64,000 nt of DNA from Photobacterium chitinilyticum. Lineage in GTDB: Bacteria > Pseudomonadota > Gammaproteobacteria > Enterobacterales > Vibrionaceae. Within the stretch, counting starts at the first letter, position 1, and each line of letters opens with the position of its first letter. Positions 29,458 to 39,460 of the stretch are shown here, in pieces. The position numbers and the translations under genes were made by a program. A model generated the notes under the pieces. That model was not told where the DNA came from. It saw only the letters and a list, made by a program, of their open reading frames with translations, and made no database searches. The stretch covers positions 62,001 through 126,000 of the forward strand of contig NZ_RJLM01000009.1 in assembly GCF_004104355.1 (NCBI RefSeq), read 5' to 3'.

Positions 29458-30468
29458 GTGAAAAAATTACTTCCGATTCTAACTCTGTCGATGGCAGCAA
29501 GCTCAACATGGGCAACTACAGAAACCAACGATTCAACAACCACAGACACGCTAACCGTTTATACCTACAGCTCTTTTGCTTCTGACTGGGGACCGGGCCC
29601 GGCAATTGAAAAAGCCTTTGAAGCACAGTGCAACTGTAACCTTGAATTCGTCGCTCTGGACGACGGGGTATCGATCCTCAATCGCCTGCGCCTTGAAGGC
29701 AGCAACACCCAAGCCGATGTTCTGCTGGGTCTAGACAACAACCTGCTCAGCGAGGCAAAGAAAACCGGCCTGCTAACGACGCATAAAGTCGATACCAGCC
29801 ATGTCACCCTGCCAAACGGCTGGAGCGATGATACTTTTGTGCCGTATGACTACGGTTACTTCGCATTTGTTTACGATTCCGAGAAGCTGGCAACGCCGCC
29901 CAAAAGTCTGGCGGAGCTGGTTGAGCGCGATGATCTGAGCATTATCTATCAAGACCCACGCACCTCGACACCGGGCCAGGGCCTGATGCTGTGGATAAAG
30001 TCGGTCTATGGGAACAAGGCGACTGATGCATGGCAGCAGCTGGCGAAAAAAACAGTTACTGTCACCAAGGGCTGGTCGGAAGCCTACAACATGTTTCTAA
30101 AAGGCGAGTCAGATCTGGTACTGTCATATACGACGTCACCGGCTTATCACATCATTGCCGACAGCGAGAGTAAGTACAAAGCAGCCAACTTCAGCGAAGG
30201 CCACTACATGCAGGTTGAAGTCGCCGCCAAGCTGAAAAACAGTCAGAACCAGAAACTGGCCGATCAGTTTATGTCCTTTATCCTGACGCCGGACTTCCAG
30301 TCTGTGATCCCGACGGGTAACTGGATGTATCCAGTTACCAAGCAGGATTTACCTAAAGGATTTGAGCAGCTAACACAACCTGCCAAGTCATTGGAGTTCG
30401 GTGCCGAGGAAGTGGCCGCCAAGCGTCGTGGATGGATCCGTGAATGGCAACATGCCCTGACCCAATAA
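29458..30468 (+). CDS. thiB: ThiB, periplasmic thiamine/TPP-binding protein
   Basis: Substrate-binding subunit of the ThiBPQ ABC importer for thiamine, thiamine phosphate and TPP. I chose the GTG at 29458 because AGGAG lies 6 nt before it and the resulting N-terminus is a clean signal peptide (VKKLLPILTLSMAASSTWA); an ATG at 29434 adds 8 residues without a ribosome site. The mature protein shows LTVYTYSSFASDWGPGPAIEKAFE and the YGYFAFVYD and GWSEAYNMFLKGE segments of TbpA. 336 aa. First gene after the TPP riboswitch. Confidence 0.95.
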   Translation: MKKLLPILTLSMAASSTWATTETNDSTTTDTLTVYTYSSFASDWGPGPAIEKAFEAQCNCNLEFVALDDGVSILNRLRLEGSNTQADVLLGLDNNLLSEAKKTGLLTTHKVDTSHVTLPNGWSDDTFVPYDYGYFAFVYDSEKLATPPKSLAELVERDDLSIIYQDPRTSTPGQGLMLWIKSVYGNKATDAWQQLAKKTVTVTKGWSEAYNMFLKGESDLVLSYTTSPAYHIIADSESKYKAANFSEGHYMQVEVAAKLKNSQNQKLADQFMSFILTPDFQSVIPTGNWMYPVTKQDLPKGFEQLTQPAKSLEFGAEEVAAKRRGWIREWQHALTQ

Positions 30469-30481
30469 TGGCCACAATCCT

Positions 30482-32071
30482 TTGAATACACGCGTTACCC
30501 AAACCCTGCCCGGCATCATCTTTGCCGGGCTTATTATCGCTCTGGTACTGAGCGCGATCATCGCTCTGATCAGCCAGGCCAACGAGATCAATCCGTTGCA
30601 GATCTGGCAAGACCCTTACCTGCGTCATGTCTCCGGCTTCAGCTTCTATCAGGCACTGCTTTCAACCCTGCTGAGTATTATCCCGGCCATCCCGACCGCC
30701 TATGCCCTGTCACGCCGTCAGTTCCCCGGCCGGGGTCTGTTACTGCGTCTGTTTGCGATGACCTTGGTACTCCCGGTATTGGTTGCAGTCTTCGGCCTGC
30801 TGGCTATCTATGGCAGAAGCGGCCTGCTGGCCGAGTGGCTCAATGCCAACGGTCAATCTCTGCCTTTTTCTATCTACGGCCTGAACGGCATCTTGCTTGC
30901 CCATGTGTTTTTCAACTACCCCCTCGCAACCCGCCTGCTCCTGCAAAGCCTGGAGGGGATCCCGTTCGAGCAGCATCAGCTTGCAACGCATTTGGGGATC
31001 AAGGGCTGGAGCAAATTTCGCTTTATCGCCTGGCCGCGGCTTCGCCAGCAGCTGCCTCATGTTATTGGCCTGATCTTCATGCTGTGCTTTACCAGCTTTG
31101 CAGTGATCATGTCGCTGGGGGGCGGTCCGAAAGCCACAACAATTGAACTGGCCATCTATCAGGCACTGCGCTACGACTTTGACTTGGCAGGCGGAGCAAT
31201 TCTGGCTCTGTGGCAAATGCTGATTTGCAGCAGCCTGGTGCTATTTACCCAGCGATTTGCCAAACCGCTGTCAACCCTCAGTGGATCAACCTCCCGTCAG
31301 CCGCCGAGCCAGTTTGACAGCTGGCAGACCAAAGCATGGGACGGGATATGGATTGGCTTTGCATTGCTGTTGGTTCTCCCACCGCTGCTGGCCGTAGTCG
31401 GTGCCGGGATCAACCGCCAGCTCCCCAGTTTGCTGGCCGAGCCAGCTCTATGGCAAGCTATCCTGAATTCATTAAAGATAGCCTCGCTGTCTTGTCTTAC
31501 GGCCCTCGTTAGCGGCGTAGCCATTTTGGTTACCAGTCGCCAGTGGCGGCTACAGAAAAAAAACTTACCAGCGGACGGGATTGAACTGCTCGGCACCATT
31601 ATCCTGATCACACCGGGACTGGTACTGAGTACCGGCATATTTCTGCTCCTGCGCCAATACATCGATGCCTTTGCAGCAGCCTTCTGGGTCATTGTCGGCG
31701 TTAATGCTCTGATGGCACTGCCCTATGTGATCAAAACCCTGAGCCAGCCAATGCTGCATGTTGCCCAGCAATATAATCCGCTGTGCCAGAGCCTTGGCAT
31801 GGACGGACTCTCCCGCTTCCGTCTGGTTGAGTGGCGAGCACTGCGTAACCCCATCGCCCAGGCATTGGCTATGGGGTTTGTTCTGTCGCTGGGGGATCTC
31901 GGTGCTATTGCTTTGTTTGGCAGCCAAGGATTTCAGACCTTGCCGCTGTATCTGTTCCAGCTGCTAGGCAGCTACCAGATGGATGCCGCCGCCGTTGCTG
32001 CACTACTTTTGTTACTCCTCAGCCTGGGGATCTTTACTCTGGTTGAAAAATTACTGATTCGGACGCCATAA
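30482..32071 (+). CDS. thiP: ThiP, thiamine ABC transporter permease
   Basis: Inner-membrane permease made of two fused binding-protein-dependent modules, about 12 helices. It aligns along its whole length with E. coli ThiP; the EAA-like loops are recognisable (QLATHLGIKGWSKFRFIAWP and QSLGMDGLSRFRLVEWR). Length is 529 aa. The only in-frame start is TTG at 30482, with no clear ribosome site. A tempting ATG at 30468 overlaps the thiB stop in TAATG but is out of frame and stops after five codons. See the finding on this start. It overlaps thiQ by one base. Confidence 0.93.
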   Translation: MNTRVTQTLPGIIFAGLIIALVLSAIIALISQANEINPLQIWQDPYLRHVSGFSFYQALLSTLLSIIPAIPTAYALSRRQFPGRGLLLRLFAMTLVLPVLVAVFGLLAIYGRSGLLAEWLNANGQSLPFSIYGLNGILLAHVFFNYPLATRLLLQSLEGIPFEQHQLATHLGIKGWSKFRFIAWPRLRQQLPHVIGLIFMLCFTSFAVIMSLGGGPKATTIELAIYQALRYDFDLAGGAILALWQMLICSSLVLFTQRFAKPLSTLSGSTSRQPPSQFDSWQTKAWDGIWIGFALLLVLPPLLAVVGAGINRQLPSLLAEPALWQAILNSLKIASLSCLTALVSGVAILVTSRQWRLQKKNLPADGIELLGTIILITPGLVLSTGIFLLLRQYIDAFAAAFWVIVGVNALMALPYVIKTLSQPMLHVAQQYNPLCQSLGMDGLSRFRLVEWRALRNPIAQALAMGFVLSLGDLGAIALFGSQGFQTLPLYLFQLLGSYQMDAAAVAALLLLLLSLGIFTLVEKLLIRTP

Positions 32072-32796
32072 TGCTGACCCTGAACCAATTAACCCACAGC
32101 TACGCTCAACCGACTCAATCCCGGCAGGCAGAGCATACCCGGCTGACCTTTGATCTCGATGTCGAAGCTGGTGACATTGTTGCCCTGATAGGCCCGAGCG
32201 GGGCTGGCAAGAGTACCCTGCTTGCTATGGTGGCTGGATTTCTCCCCCCCGATAGCGGCACGCTCACCATTGCCGACCAGACAATCAATCGCCAGCTTCC
32301 GTCCGAAAGACCGCTCTCGCTCCTGTTTCAGGATCACAACCTATTTCCCCACCTGAGCGTATTCGAGAATATCGGCCTGGGTCTTCACCCCGGGCTCAGG
32401 CTCAGCAGGGAAGACAAGGAAAATATTGTGGTGGCGGCTTCCCGTGTCGGGATCCAGAAATACCTCGACCGCCTGCCTGAGCAATTATCCGGCGGCCAAA
32501 AACAACGAGTTGCACTAGCGCGTTGCCTGATCCGAAAACGGCCGCTACTGCTGCTGGACGAGCCTTTTTCCGCCTTGGATCCGGCTTTGCGAAAAGAAAT
32601 GCTGGAACTGGTAAAAAGTCTAGCCAAGGAGCACCAAACCACCGTACTGATGGTTACCCATAGTCCGGAAGATGCCCTGAAAATCGCCGGTAACTGTGCT
32701 TTTATCTGTGATGGCAAGATAAGAGTATTCGGAGAAACCAAGCAAATGCTTACTCAGCCAGAAGACGAGGCGCTGAAGAAATATTTAGGGGTTTAG
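32071..32796 (+). CDS. thiQ: ThiQ, thiamine ABC transporter ATPase
   Basis: Nucleotide-binding subunit that powers thiamine import. Walker A is GPSGAGKST (about residues 43-51), the ABC signature is LSGGQKQRVALARCL, Walker B is LLLLDEPFSALDP, and the switch histidine is in VTHSPEDA. Length is 241 aa. The start ATG shares its A with the thiP stop (TAATG). Last gene of thiBPQ; it converges on the PIN-PhoH gene. Confidence 0.96.
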   Translation: MLTLNQLTHSYAQPTQSRQAEHTRLTFDLDVEAGDIVALIGPSGAGKSTLLAMVAGFLPPDSGTLTIADQTINRQLPSERPLSLLFQDHNLFPHLSVFENIGLGLHPGLRLSREDKENIVVAASRVGIQKYLDRLPEQLSGGQKQRVALARCLIRKRPLLLLDEPFSALDPALRKEMLELVKSLAKEHQTTVLMVTHSPEDALKIAGNCAFICDGKIRVFGETKQMLTQPEDEALKKYLGV

Positions 32797-32809
32797 ATGG
32801 AAGTGACGA

Positions 32810-32842
32810 GAAACGAGTGTCTATATCCTAGAGACTCGTTTC
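32810..32842. terminator. Hairpin between thiQ and the PIN-PhoH gene
   Basis: GAAACGAGT and ACTCGTTTC enclose an inner TCTA/TAGA stem. It lies between convergent genes but has no T run on either side. Confidence 0.4.
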
Positions 32843-32852
32843 CCGGTATTAG

Positions 32853-34229
32853 TTATAAATTCTCTTCCGCAAACTCAGCCAACCGGCTGCGGACGACGCC
32901 ATTGAGATAAATGTTGGCACTTCCCTCGAAATTCTTAAAACGCTCAACGATATACGTCAAGCCCGAGGTGACTGGAGATAAGTAGCTGGAGTCAATCTGC
33001 GCCAGGTTACCGGAACAGACAATCTTCGTGCCCTCCCCGCATCGGGTAATAATAGTCTTGATCTGGGAGGCGGTTAGGTTCTGGCACTCATCCAGCAATA
33101 CGAAGGCATTCTGGATTGAGCGGCCGCGCATAAAGTTAATCGATTTGAATTGAATGTTCGCTTTGTCGTAGATGTACTTCATTGAGCCATCAGTACAGAC
33201 ATCATTTTTGTGTAGCGCTTCCATGGTATCGGTAACGGCCGCTAGCCATGGCATCATTTTTTCTTCTTCGGTACCCGGTAAATAACCAATCGACTCGGCA
33301 ATTTCCGGCGTATTACGGGTTACAAGGATCTTGTCATACATGCCTTTTTCGATCACCTGCTCCAATGCCGCGGCCATCGCCAAAATGGTTTTGCCACACC
33401 CGGCGGGGCCGGTCAGGATCACCAGATCAATTGCCGGATCCATCATCGCATCCAGCGCCATGCCCTGATAGACATTTTTAGGGTGGATCCCCCAGGCCTG
33501 CCGGTGCATTAAACGCTCCTGGCCGATATCCTTCAACGTTACAGTCTCGCCGTCAATGGCCTGTACCCGAGCGGCAAAATCCGATCCCTCATCAAGCAGG
33601 TATTGGTTGATAAAGGGGGTTTCAAATAGCTCCGAGGGGAGTGTATGCAAAGTCGAGCGACCATGGCTCTCTGACTGGCATTCGCCAACCCGTCCCCAAA
33701 AATCCCCCGAAAATGTATGAAACCCCTTGGTAAGTAGTTTCACGTCATCAATTAACTGATCAGAGCGGTAATCATCAACAAAATAAACACCGGCGCCTTT
33801 CGCCCGTAACCGCATATTAATGTCTTTGGTGATCAGCACCACTTCCCGTGGTGCATACTCTGCCTGTAAAAAAAGCACCCCATTGAGGATCCGGTTATCG
33901 CCCGCCTTGTCGGCAAAAGCATGCACGGTCTCGGTGACTTCATAGTCGGCAAATATAGCAACCGTTCCTTGGTTGTCTCCTTGGTTAGAAAATGGGATCC
34001 CGGCAGAAATCTGCTCGGGTGTCGCATCATGGAAGATATCTTCCAGTGCACGGATCGCGATTCGGGCATCACGCGATACATCACGCTTGCTGTCCTTGAT
34101 GCGATCCAGTTCTTCTAGCACCGTCATCGGAATAACGACGTCGTGCTCTTTAAAGGAATAAATGGCGAGGGGTTCGTGAAGTAAAATATTCGTATCCAGT
34201 ACAAACACTTTCCGTTCAACGTCGTCCAT
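32853..34229 (-). CDS. PIN-PhoH fusion protein (PhoH2/YlaK type)
   Basis: A 458-residue cytoplasmic protein with an N-terminal PIN nuclease domain (about 1-150; active-site aspartate D12 in VLDTNILL) joined to a C-terminal PhoH-type P-loop ATPase. Walker A is GPAGCGKT at residues 274-281; the Walker B-like VLLDECQN follows. In mycobacteria this architecture is an RNA helicase and ribonuclease linked to a toxin-antitoxin system; whether that applies here is unknown, and no antitoxin-like gene is adjacent. GGAGGTACC upstream supports the ATG at 34229. It stands alone, divergent from rapA. Confidence 0.92.
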   Translation of the reverse strand: MDDVERKVFVLDTNILLHEPLAIYSFKEHDVVIPMTVLEELDRIKDSKRDVSRDARIAIRALEDIFHDATPEQISAGIPFSNQGDNQGTVAIFADYEVTETVHAFADKAGDNRILNGVLFLQAEYAPREVVLITKDINMRLRAKGAGVYFVDDYRSDQLIDDVKLLTKGFHTFSGDFWGRVGECQSESHGRSTLHTLPSELFETPFINQYLLDEGSDFAARVQAIDGETVTLKDIGQERLMHRQAWGIHPKNVYQGMALDAMMDPAIDLVILTGPAGCGKTILAMAAALEQVIEKGMYDKILVTRNTPEIAESIGYLPGTEEEKMMPWLAAVTDTMEALHKNDVCTDGSMKYIYDKANIQFKSINFMRGRSIQNAFVLLDECQNLTASQIKTIITRCGEGTKIVCSGNLAQIDSSYLSPVTSGLTYIVERFKNFEGSANIYLNGVVRSRLAEFAEENL

Positions 34230-34535
34230 AGGTACCTCCTTGGTAACAATCAGACAGCAATAAAATTGCCATCATTCTTTAAGCGTATGCCAAATTAGTG
34301 TGGTTACTATTAAAGACCGGAGATAATTAAAGAATTGTGACAATCATGCCTAAAAATACTTTGGCGGATTCTGGGCACTTTCGCCGTGACCTTACTCACA
34401 GCATGCAGTAACATTAGTCCCCTTTTTTACCGGTGCAGATTCTGGCTTACACTTAATCTCAGTGTAGTTCAAAAATGTTAGAGCATCGGATTAGCATTCT
34501 CCTTAATATCAAATAATTAGAAGGTTTTAACCACT
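34230..34535. other. Intergenic region between the PIN-PhoH gene and rapA
   Basis: Holds the divergent promoters; no ORF or terminator is convincing. A 6-bp inverted repeat (TACACT and AGTGTA, near 34453-34471) lies about 70 bp before rapA. Confidence 0.4.
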
Positions 34536-37454
34536 ATGCCATTTGCTTTGGGTCAACGTTGGATCAGCGATACTGAAAGTGATCTGGGTTTGGGAACAGT
34601 CGTTGCGGCTGATGCCCGTACTGTCACCTTGATGTTCTCGGCCTGTGAAGAGAACCGCCTGTATGCACGCAGTGATGCTCCCGTTACCCGCGTAATGTTT
34701 AATGTCGGCGATGTGGTTGAAAGCCATGAAGGCTGGTCACTGAAGGTCGAGCAGGTCGAGGAGGCCGGCGGCGTATTCACCTATATTGGCACACGTACAG
34801 ATACCGAAGAAGAAAATGTTCAGCTCCGTGAAATTTTCCTCTGCAATCAAATCCGCTTCAATAAGCCGCAGGACAAGCTGTTTGCCGGCCAAATCGACCG
34901 TATGGATCGTTTTGCCCTACGTTACCGCGCATTGAAAAACCAGTACGAGCAGCACAAGAGTCCGTTGCGTGGCCTGTGCGGTATGCGTGCCGGCCTGATC
35001 CAGCACCAGCTATACATCGCCCACGAAGTCGGTCGTCGTTATGCACCGCGCGTATTGCTTGCCGACGAAGTCGGTTTGGGTAAGACCATCGAAGCCGGTA
35101 TGATCATCCACCAGCAGGTTCTCTCTGGCCGCGCAGAGCGTATTCTGATCCTGGTTCCGGAAACGCTCCAGCACCAGTGGCTGGTAGAAATGATGCGTCG
35201 CTTCAACCTGCACTTCTCTATCTTTGACGAAGAGCGCTGTGTAGAAGCCTTCGCGGATTCTGCCAATCCGTTCGATACCGCGCAGTTTGTCCTGTGTTCA
35301 CTGGACTTCCTGCGCAAGAGCCGCCGCCGTTTCGAGCAGGCCCTCGATGCCGACTGGGACCTACTGGTTGTCGACGAAGCACACCACCTGGAATGGAGCG
35401 AGGACAAACCAAGCCGCCAGTACCAGGTAGTCGAGGCACTGGCAGAAAAAAGTCCGGGCGTCCTGCTGCTAACGGCAACGCCAGAACAGCTAGGCCACGA
35501 AAGTCACTTTGCCCGCCTGCGCTTGCTCGACTCTGACCGCTTCTATGACTATGAAGCCTTCGTAGAAGAAGAGCGCCAATATGCCCCCGTTGCGGATGCC
35601 GTCTCTCGCCTGCTGTCGGGCGAGAAGCTAGATGATACCGCTCTGAACCGCCTGACCGAGCTGCTGCCAGAACAAGATATCGAGCCTATGCTTAGGATCA
35701 TCGAGTCTCAGCAGATCGATGAAGAACAACAGAATACGGCCCGTCAGGAGTTAATTGACAATCTGATGGATCGCCATGGTACCGGCCGAGTCCTATTCCG
35801 TAACACCCGCGCGGCAATTAAGGGCTTTCCGCAGCGCCACCTGAACATGTATCCGCTGGCTCTGCCGACTCAGTATCAAACAGCCATGCGTGTGGCCGGA
35901 ATGATGAATGGCAAGATGTCTGAAGAACAGAAAGCCATCAAGCTGCTATACCCGGAAGATATCTACCAGGAATTTGAAGGTGATTCCGCCACCTGGTGGA
36001 ACTTTGATCCGCGAGTAAACTGGCTGCTGGATATGCTCATGGCAAACCGCAATGAGAAAGTGCTGGTTATTTGCTCCCGCGCACAAACCGCTCTGACACT
36101 GGAGCAGGCCCTACGCGAGCGTGAAGGGATCCGGGCAACAGTCTTCCACGAAGGTATGTCAATCATTGAACGTGATAAGGCAGCCGCTTACTTTGCCCAG
36201 GAAGAAGCCGGGGCTCAGGTATTACTCTGTTCGGAAATTGGCTCGGAAGGCCGTAACTTCCAGTTCGCCAACCAGCTGGTCATGTTTGACCTGCCCAACA
36301 ACCCCGATCTGTTGGAACAGCGTATCGGTCGTCTGGATCGCATTGGTCAGATGCGCGATATCGAAATCCATGTTCCGCACCTGCAGGGCACCTCCCAGGC
36401 ACTGCTGGCACACTGGTACAACGAAGGCCTGAACGCCTTTGAAGAAACCTGCCCGACCGGCCGTGCCATATATGACGCCTTCAGCAGTGAGCTCATTGCG
36501 CTGCTGGCCAATGACACCCATGATGGCGATGCTCTGGAACAGCTGATTGAACGCAGCGCCGCTATGCACCGTGAACTAAAGGCCAAGCTGGAGCAAGGAC
36601 GTGACCGTCTGTTGGAAATTCACTCCAACGGAGGCGACAAGGCATGTGAACTGGTTAATCAGATCGCAGCCAAAGACGGTGACACCAACCTGGTGACATT
36701 TGCCCTCGGCCTGTTCGATACCATTGGCCTGAATCAGGATGACAAGGGTGAAAACGCCATTGTGGTGACACCATCAGAGCACATGATGGTTGCCAGCTAT
36801 CCGGGCCTGCCTTATGACGGCTGCACCATCACATTTGAACGTGAAACGGCACTATCGCGAGAAGATCTGCACTTTATCAGCTGGGAGCACCCAATGATCC
36901 AGGGCGGTATCGACCTGCTGCTATCTGAAGGAGTGGGCACAACAGCCGTTTCTTTGCTAAAAAACAAAGCCCTTCCTGCCGGTACCCTGCTGCTTGAGTT
37001 GGTATATGTCGTCGATGCGCAGGCACCGAAACAGTCCGGTATCGGTCGTTTCTTGCCACAGACACCAATCCGTATTTTGCTTGATGCCAAGGGCAACAAC
37101 TTGTCGGCCAATGTCGAGTTTGAAGGCTTCAACCGCCAGCTTAGCCCGGTGAACCGTCATCTGGCCAGCAAGCTGGTCAACTCGGTACAGAAGGATATCC
37201 ACGTTCTGATTGAACATGCCGAGCAGGCTGTTGCCAAAGAGCTGGTGACTGTTCGCGAAGCCGCTCAGGCCGAAATGGAAAACAACCTGCGTGCCGAGCT
37301 GAATCGCCTTCAGGCCCTCAAGGCCGTCAACCCGAACATCCGTGATGACGAATTGGAATTGATTGAGACCCAAATTCAGGATCTAACAGGCTATATTGCC
37401 AAAGCCCAGGTTCAGCTGGACTCGTTGCGTCTGATTGTCGTCAGCCATGGCTAA
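34536..37454 (+). CDS. rapA: RapA, RNA polymerase-associated Swi2/Snf2 ATPase
   Basis: ATPase that binds RNA polymerase and recycles it from stalled post-termination complexes. The N-terminal Tudor-like domains are followed by a two-lobe helicase: Walker A in [12 protein letters not shown] (about residue 180), Walker B-like [10 protein letters not shown] (about 280), and the second lobe with [13 protein letters not shown] and [11 protein letters not shown]. Length is 972 aa (E. coli 968). Monocistronic, divergent from the PIN-PhoH gene. Confidence 0.97.
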   Translation: MPFALGQRWISDTESDLGLGTVVAADARTVTLMFSACEENRLYARSDAPVTRVMFNVGDVVESHEGWSLKVEQVEEAGGVFTYIGTRTDTEEENVQLREIFLCNQIRFNKPQDKLFAGQIDRMDRFALRYRALKNQYEQHKSPLRGLCGMRAGLIQHQLYIAHEVGRRYAPRVLLADEVGLGKTIEAGMIIHQQVLSGRAERILILVPETLQHQWLVEMMRRFNLHFSIFDEERCVEAFADSANPFDTAQFVLCSLDFLRKSRRRFEQALDADWDLLVVDEAHHLEWSEDKPSRQYQVVEALAEKSPGVLLLTATPEQLGHESHFARLRLLDSDRFYDYEAFVEEERQYAPVADAVSRLLSGEKLDDTALNRLTELLPEQDIEPMLRIIESQQIDEEQQNTARQELIDNLMDRHGTGRVLFRNTRAAIKGFPQRHLNMYPLALPTQYQTAMRVAGMMNGKMSEEQKAIKLLYPEDIYQEFEGDSATWWNFDPRVNWLLDMLMANRNEKVLVICSRAQTALTLEQALREREGIRATVFHEGMSIIERDKAAAYFAQEEAGAQVLLCSEIGSEGRNFQFANQLVMFDLPNNPDLLEQRIGRLDRIGQMRDIEIHVPHLQGTSQALLAHWYNEGLNAFEETCPTGRAIYDAFSSELIALLANDTHDGDALEQLIERSAAMHRELKAKLEQGRDRLLEIHSNGGDKACELVNQIAAKDGDTNLVTFALGLFDTIGLNQDDKGENAIVVTPSEHMMVASYPGLPYDGCTITFERETALSREDLHFISWEHPMIQGGIDLLLSEGVGTTAVSLLKNKALPAGTLLLELVYVVDAQAPKQSGIGRFLPQTPIRILLDAKGNNLSANVEFEGFNRQLSPVNRHLASKLVNSVQKDIHVLIEHAEQAVAKELVTVREAAQAEMENNLRAELNRLQALKAVNPNIRDDELELIETQIQDLTGYIAKAQVQLDSLRLIVVSHG

Positions 37455-37619
37455 CCCTTAACTATCTCTGAACTAACGTTTCCAGAGCACGACTAAGTAC
37501 TTCCGAGCCGTCGAACAGCCCTATGCTGCCGGCGGCTTTTCAATTTCAAGCACCACTGCGATCGCCATTTGTAATATGGTACTATCGCCCGCCTCGATCC
37601 CTGTCAGCCTGAACGAAAC

Positions 37620-38327
37620 ATGAAACCATTGCCTTTGCTGGACTATAACCCGCCCACAGATCCGTGGCTGGATATTCTGCACCTCGACAACGATCTAATT
37701 GCGATCAACAAACCATCCGGTTTGCTCTCAAACCCAGGCCGGGATCCTATCCACCATGACAGCGTATACAGCCGGGTACTCCAGGCGCATCCCGAAGCCC
37801 ACCTCGTTCACCGGCTGGATATGGCAACCTCAGGATTGATCTTGCTTGCCACCAACAAAGACTCAGAGCGTCACCTACAAAAGCAATTCAGGGAACGCCT
37901 GACCGAAAAAGTCTACTACGCAAGGGTGTGGGGGGGGCTGGAACAAGATAGCGGTACGGTTGATCTGCCACTGATCTGCGACTGGCCAAACCGTCCGAAG
38001 CAGAAAGTCTGTTTCGAAGACGGCAAACCCTCAGTCACCCACTATCAGGTCATTGCCCGAGAAGACAATACCACCCTGGTGCGGCTGCGCCCCGTGACAG
38101 GCCGCTCTCATCAGCTCAGGGTTCACATGCTGGCACTTGGCCACCCTATCCTTGGCGACCGCTTCTACGCCCATGACGAAGCCCGGGAGAGTGCACCAAG
38201 ACTTCAACTCCATGCCGCCGAGCTGACCTTTCTTCAGCCCACGACCGAGCTACCGATGCACCTGTTCGCCCCCTGCGATTTCTACTCCGATGCGCCAAGC
38301 AAAACACTACCAGATCAAGAAAGTTAA
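37620..38327 (+). CDS. rluA: RluA, pseudouridine synthase for 23S rRNA and tRNA
   Basis: Makes pseudouridine at U746 of 23S rRNA and U32 of several tRNAs. The catalytic aspartate lies in HLVHRLDMATSG (D67, E. coli D64). The second signature is LRPVTGRSHQLRVHM. Length is 235 aa, and it has no S4 domain, which separates RluA from RluC and RluD. rapA and rluA are adjacent, as in E. coli. Confidence 0.93.
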   Translation: MKPLPLLDYNPPTDPWLDILHLDNDLIAINKPSGLLSNPGRDPIHHDSVYSRVLQAHPEAHLVHRLDMATSGLILLATNKDSERHLQKQFRERLTEKVYYARVWGGLEQDSGTVDLPLICDWPNRPKQKVCFEDGKPSVTHYQVIAREDNTTLVRLRPVTGRSHQLRVHMLALGHPILGDRFYAHDEARESAPRLQLHAAELTFLQPTTELPMHLFAPCDFYSDAPSKTLPDQES

Positions 38328-38433
38328 CCCTCTTGGTTGAGGTCTCCCCCAAAGTTGGTGTTTACTGGTTGATACTCAAGTTCCCTCAAGGTGCCTGGGA
38401 ATAACATCAACTTTGGAGCCTATTGCCAAGCCT

Positions 38434-39387
38434 ATGGAAAAAATAGTATTCCTGGATCGGGGTACCATTCCCGACCATATCCAGCTACCTCAGCCCAATT
38501 TTACTCATCAATGGCACGAATATCCGGCAACGTCACCAAAACAGGTACTCAAACGCCTGCAACACGCGACGATTGCCATCACCAACAAAGTGACTCTGGA
38601 TGCAGAGATACTCAGCCAGCTCCCCGAATTGAAGATGATCGCCATTGCCGCAACCGGCACCAATAATGTCGATCTTGACTACTGCCGCCAACACGGAATA
38701 ACCGTCAGCAATATCCGAGGCTATGCAACCGATTCGGTTCCTGAACATGTTGTCGCGATGATGTTTGCCTTGCGACGGAACCTGATGGGTTACCACCAAG
38801 ATATCGAAGCCGGGGTATGGCAGCAGACAAAACAGTTTTGCTTCTTTACTCATCCGATAGGGGATATCAAAAGCACAACGCTGGGGATCATCGGCGGCGG
38901 CAGCCTGGGGCAAGCGGTCGCGAAATTAGGGCAAGCATTAGGAATGGCGGTGTTGTTTGCCGAGCACAAAGGTCAGCAGAGTTGCCGAGAAGGCTATACC
39001 CTGTTTTCTGATGTGCTGAAGCAGGCCGATGTCCTTACTTTACATTGTCCTTTAACCGCGCAGACAGTCCACCTGATAGGTCAGCAAGAGCTGACAAGCA
39101 TGAAACCGTCCAGTTTGTTGATCAACACCGGCCGAGGAGGCCTCGTTGACGAGCAGGCACTGGTTGATGCACTAAAACAGGGAGAGATAGGCGGTGCCGG
39201 CGTTGATGTATTTACCGAAGAGCCTGCCGATAACAGCAACCCTCTGGTTGCCTATGCCGACCTGCCAAACCTACTACTGACTCCCCATGTCGCCTGGGGT
39301 TCCGATTCAGCCATTCAGACCCTCGCCAACCAGCTTATCGACAATATAAACCAGTTCGTGGAAGGCAAGCCACAGAACGTGGTTTAG
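38434..39387 (+). CDS. D-2-hydroxyacid dehydrogenase (NAD-dependent)
   Basis: Reduces or oxidises a 2-hydroxyacid; the closest named relatives appear to be glycerate/hydroxypyruvate dehydrogenases (HprA-like). The NAD-binding motif GIIGGGSLGQAVAKLGQALG and the catalytic set (RGG..., E in FTEEPAD, and TPHVAWGS with its histidine) are complete. I took the ATG at 38434 (MEKIVFLDRG) rather than an in-frame TTG 7 codons upstream; a GGAG lies 14 nt away. Length is 317 aa. A 9-bp inverted repeat (CCAAAGTTG at 38349 and 38408) lies upstream. The substrate is uncertain. Confidence 0.88.
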   Translation: MEKIVFLDRGTIPDHIQLPQPNFTHQWHEYPATSPKQVLKRLQHATIAITNKVTLDAEILSQLPELKMIAIAATGTNNVDLDYCRQHGITVSNIRGYATDSVPEHVVAMMFALRRNLMGYHQDIEAGVWQQTKQFCFFTHPIGDIKSTTLGIIGGGSLGQAVAKLGQALGMAVLFAEHKGQQSCREGYTLFSDVLKQADVLTLHCPLTAQTVHLIGQQELTSMKPSSLLINTGRGGLVDEQALVDALKQGEIGGAGVDVFTEEPADNSNPLVAYADLPNLLLTPHVAWGSDSAIQTLANQLIDNINQFVEGKPQNVV

Positions 39388-39410
39388 TGGTAAATGGTAA
39401 AGTTCGAGTC

Positions 39411-39443
39411 GCGAGTGTTGAGGTTCTAGTCACTCGACACTCG
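39411..39443. repeat. Inverted repeat between convergent genes
   Basis: GCGAGTGT (39411-39418) and ACACTCGC (39436-39443) with related GAGTC/CACTCG words around them. It could be a weak bidirectional terminator or a REP-like repeat. Confidence 0.35.
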
Positions 39444-39460
39444 CCTCTCGCCACTTTGAC

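Noticed and set aside
30740-31216. 158-codon minus-strand frame opposite thiP
   Set aside because: Antisense shadow; glutamine/histidine-rich translation typical of reverse-complement membrane genes.
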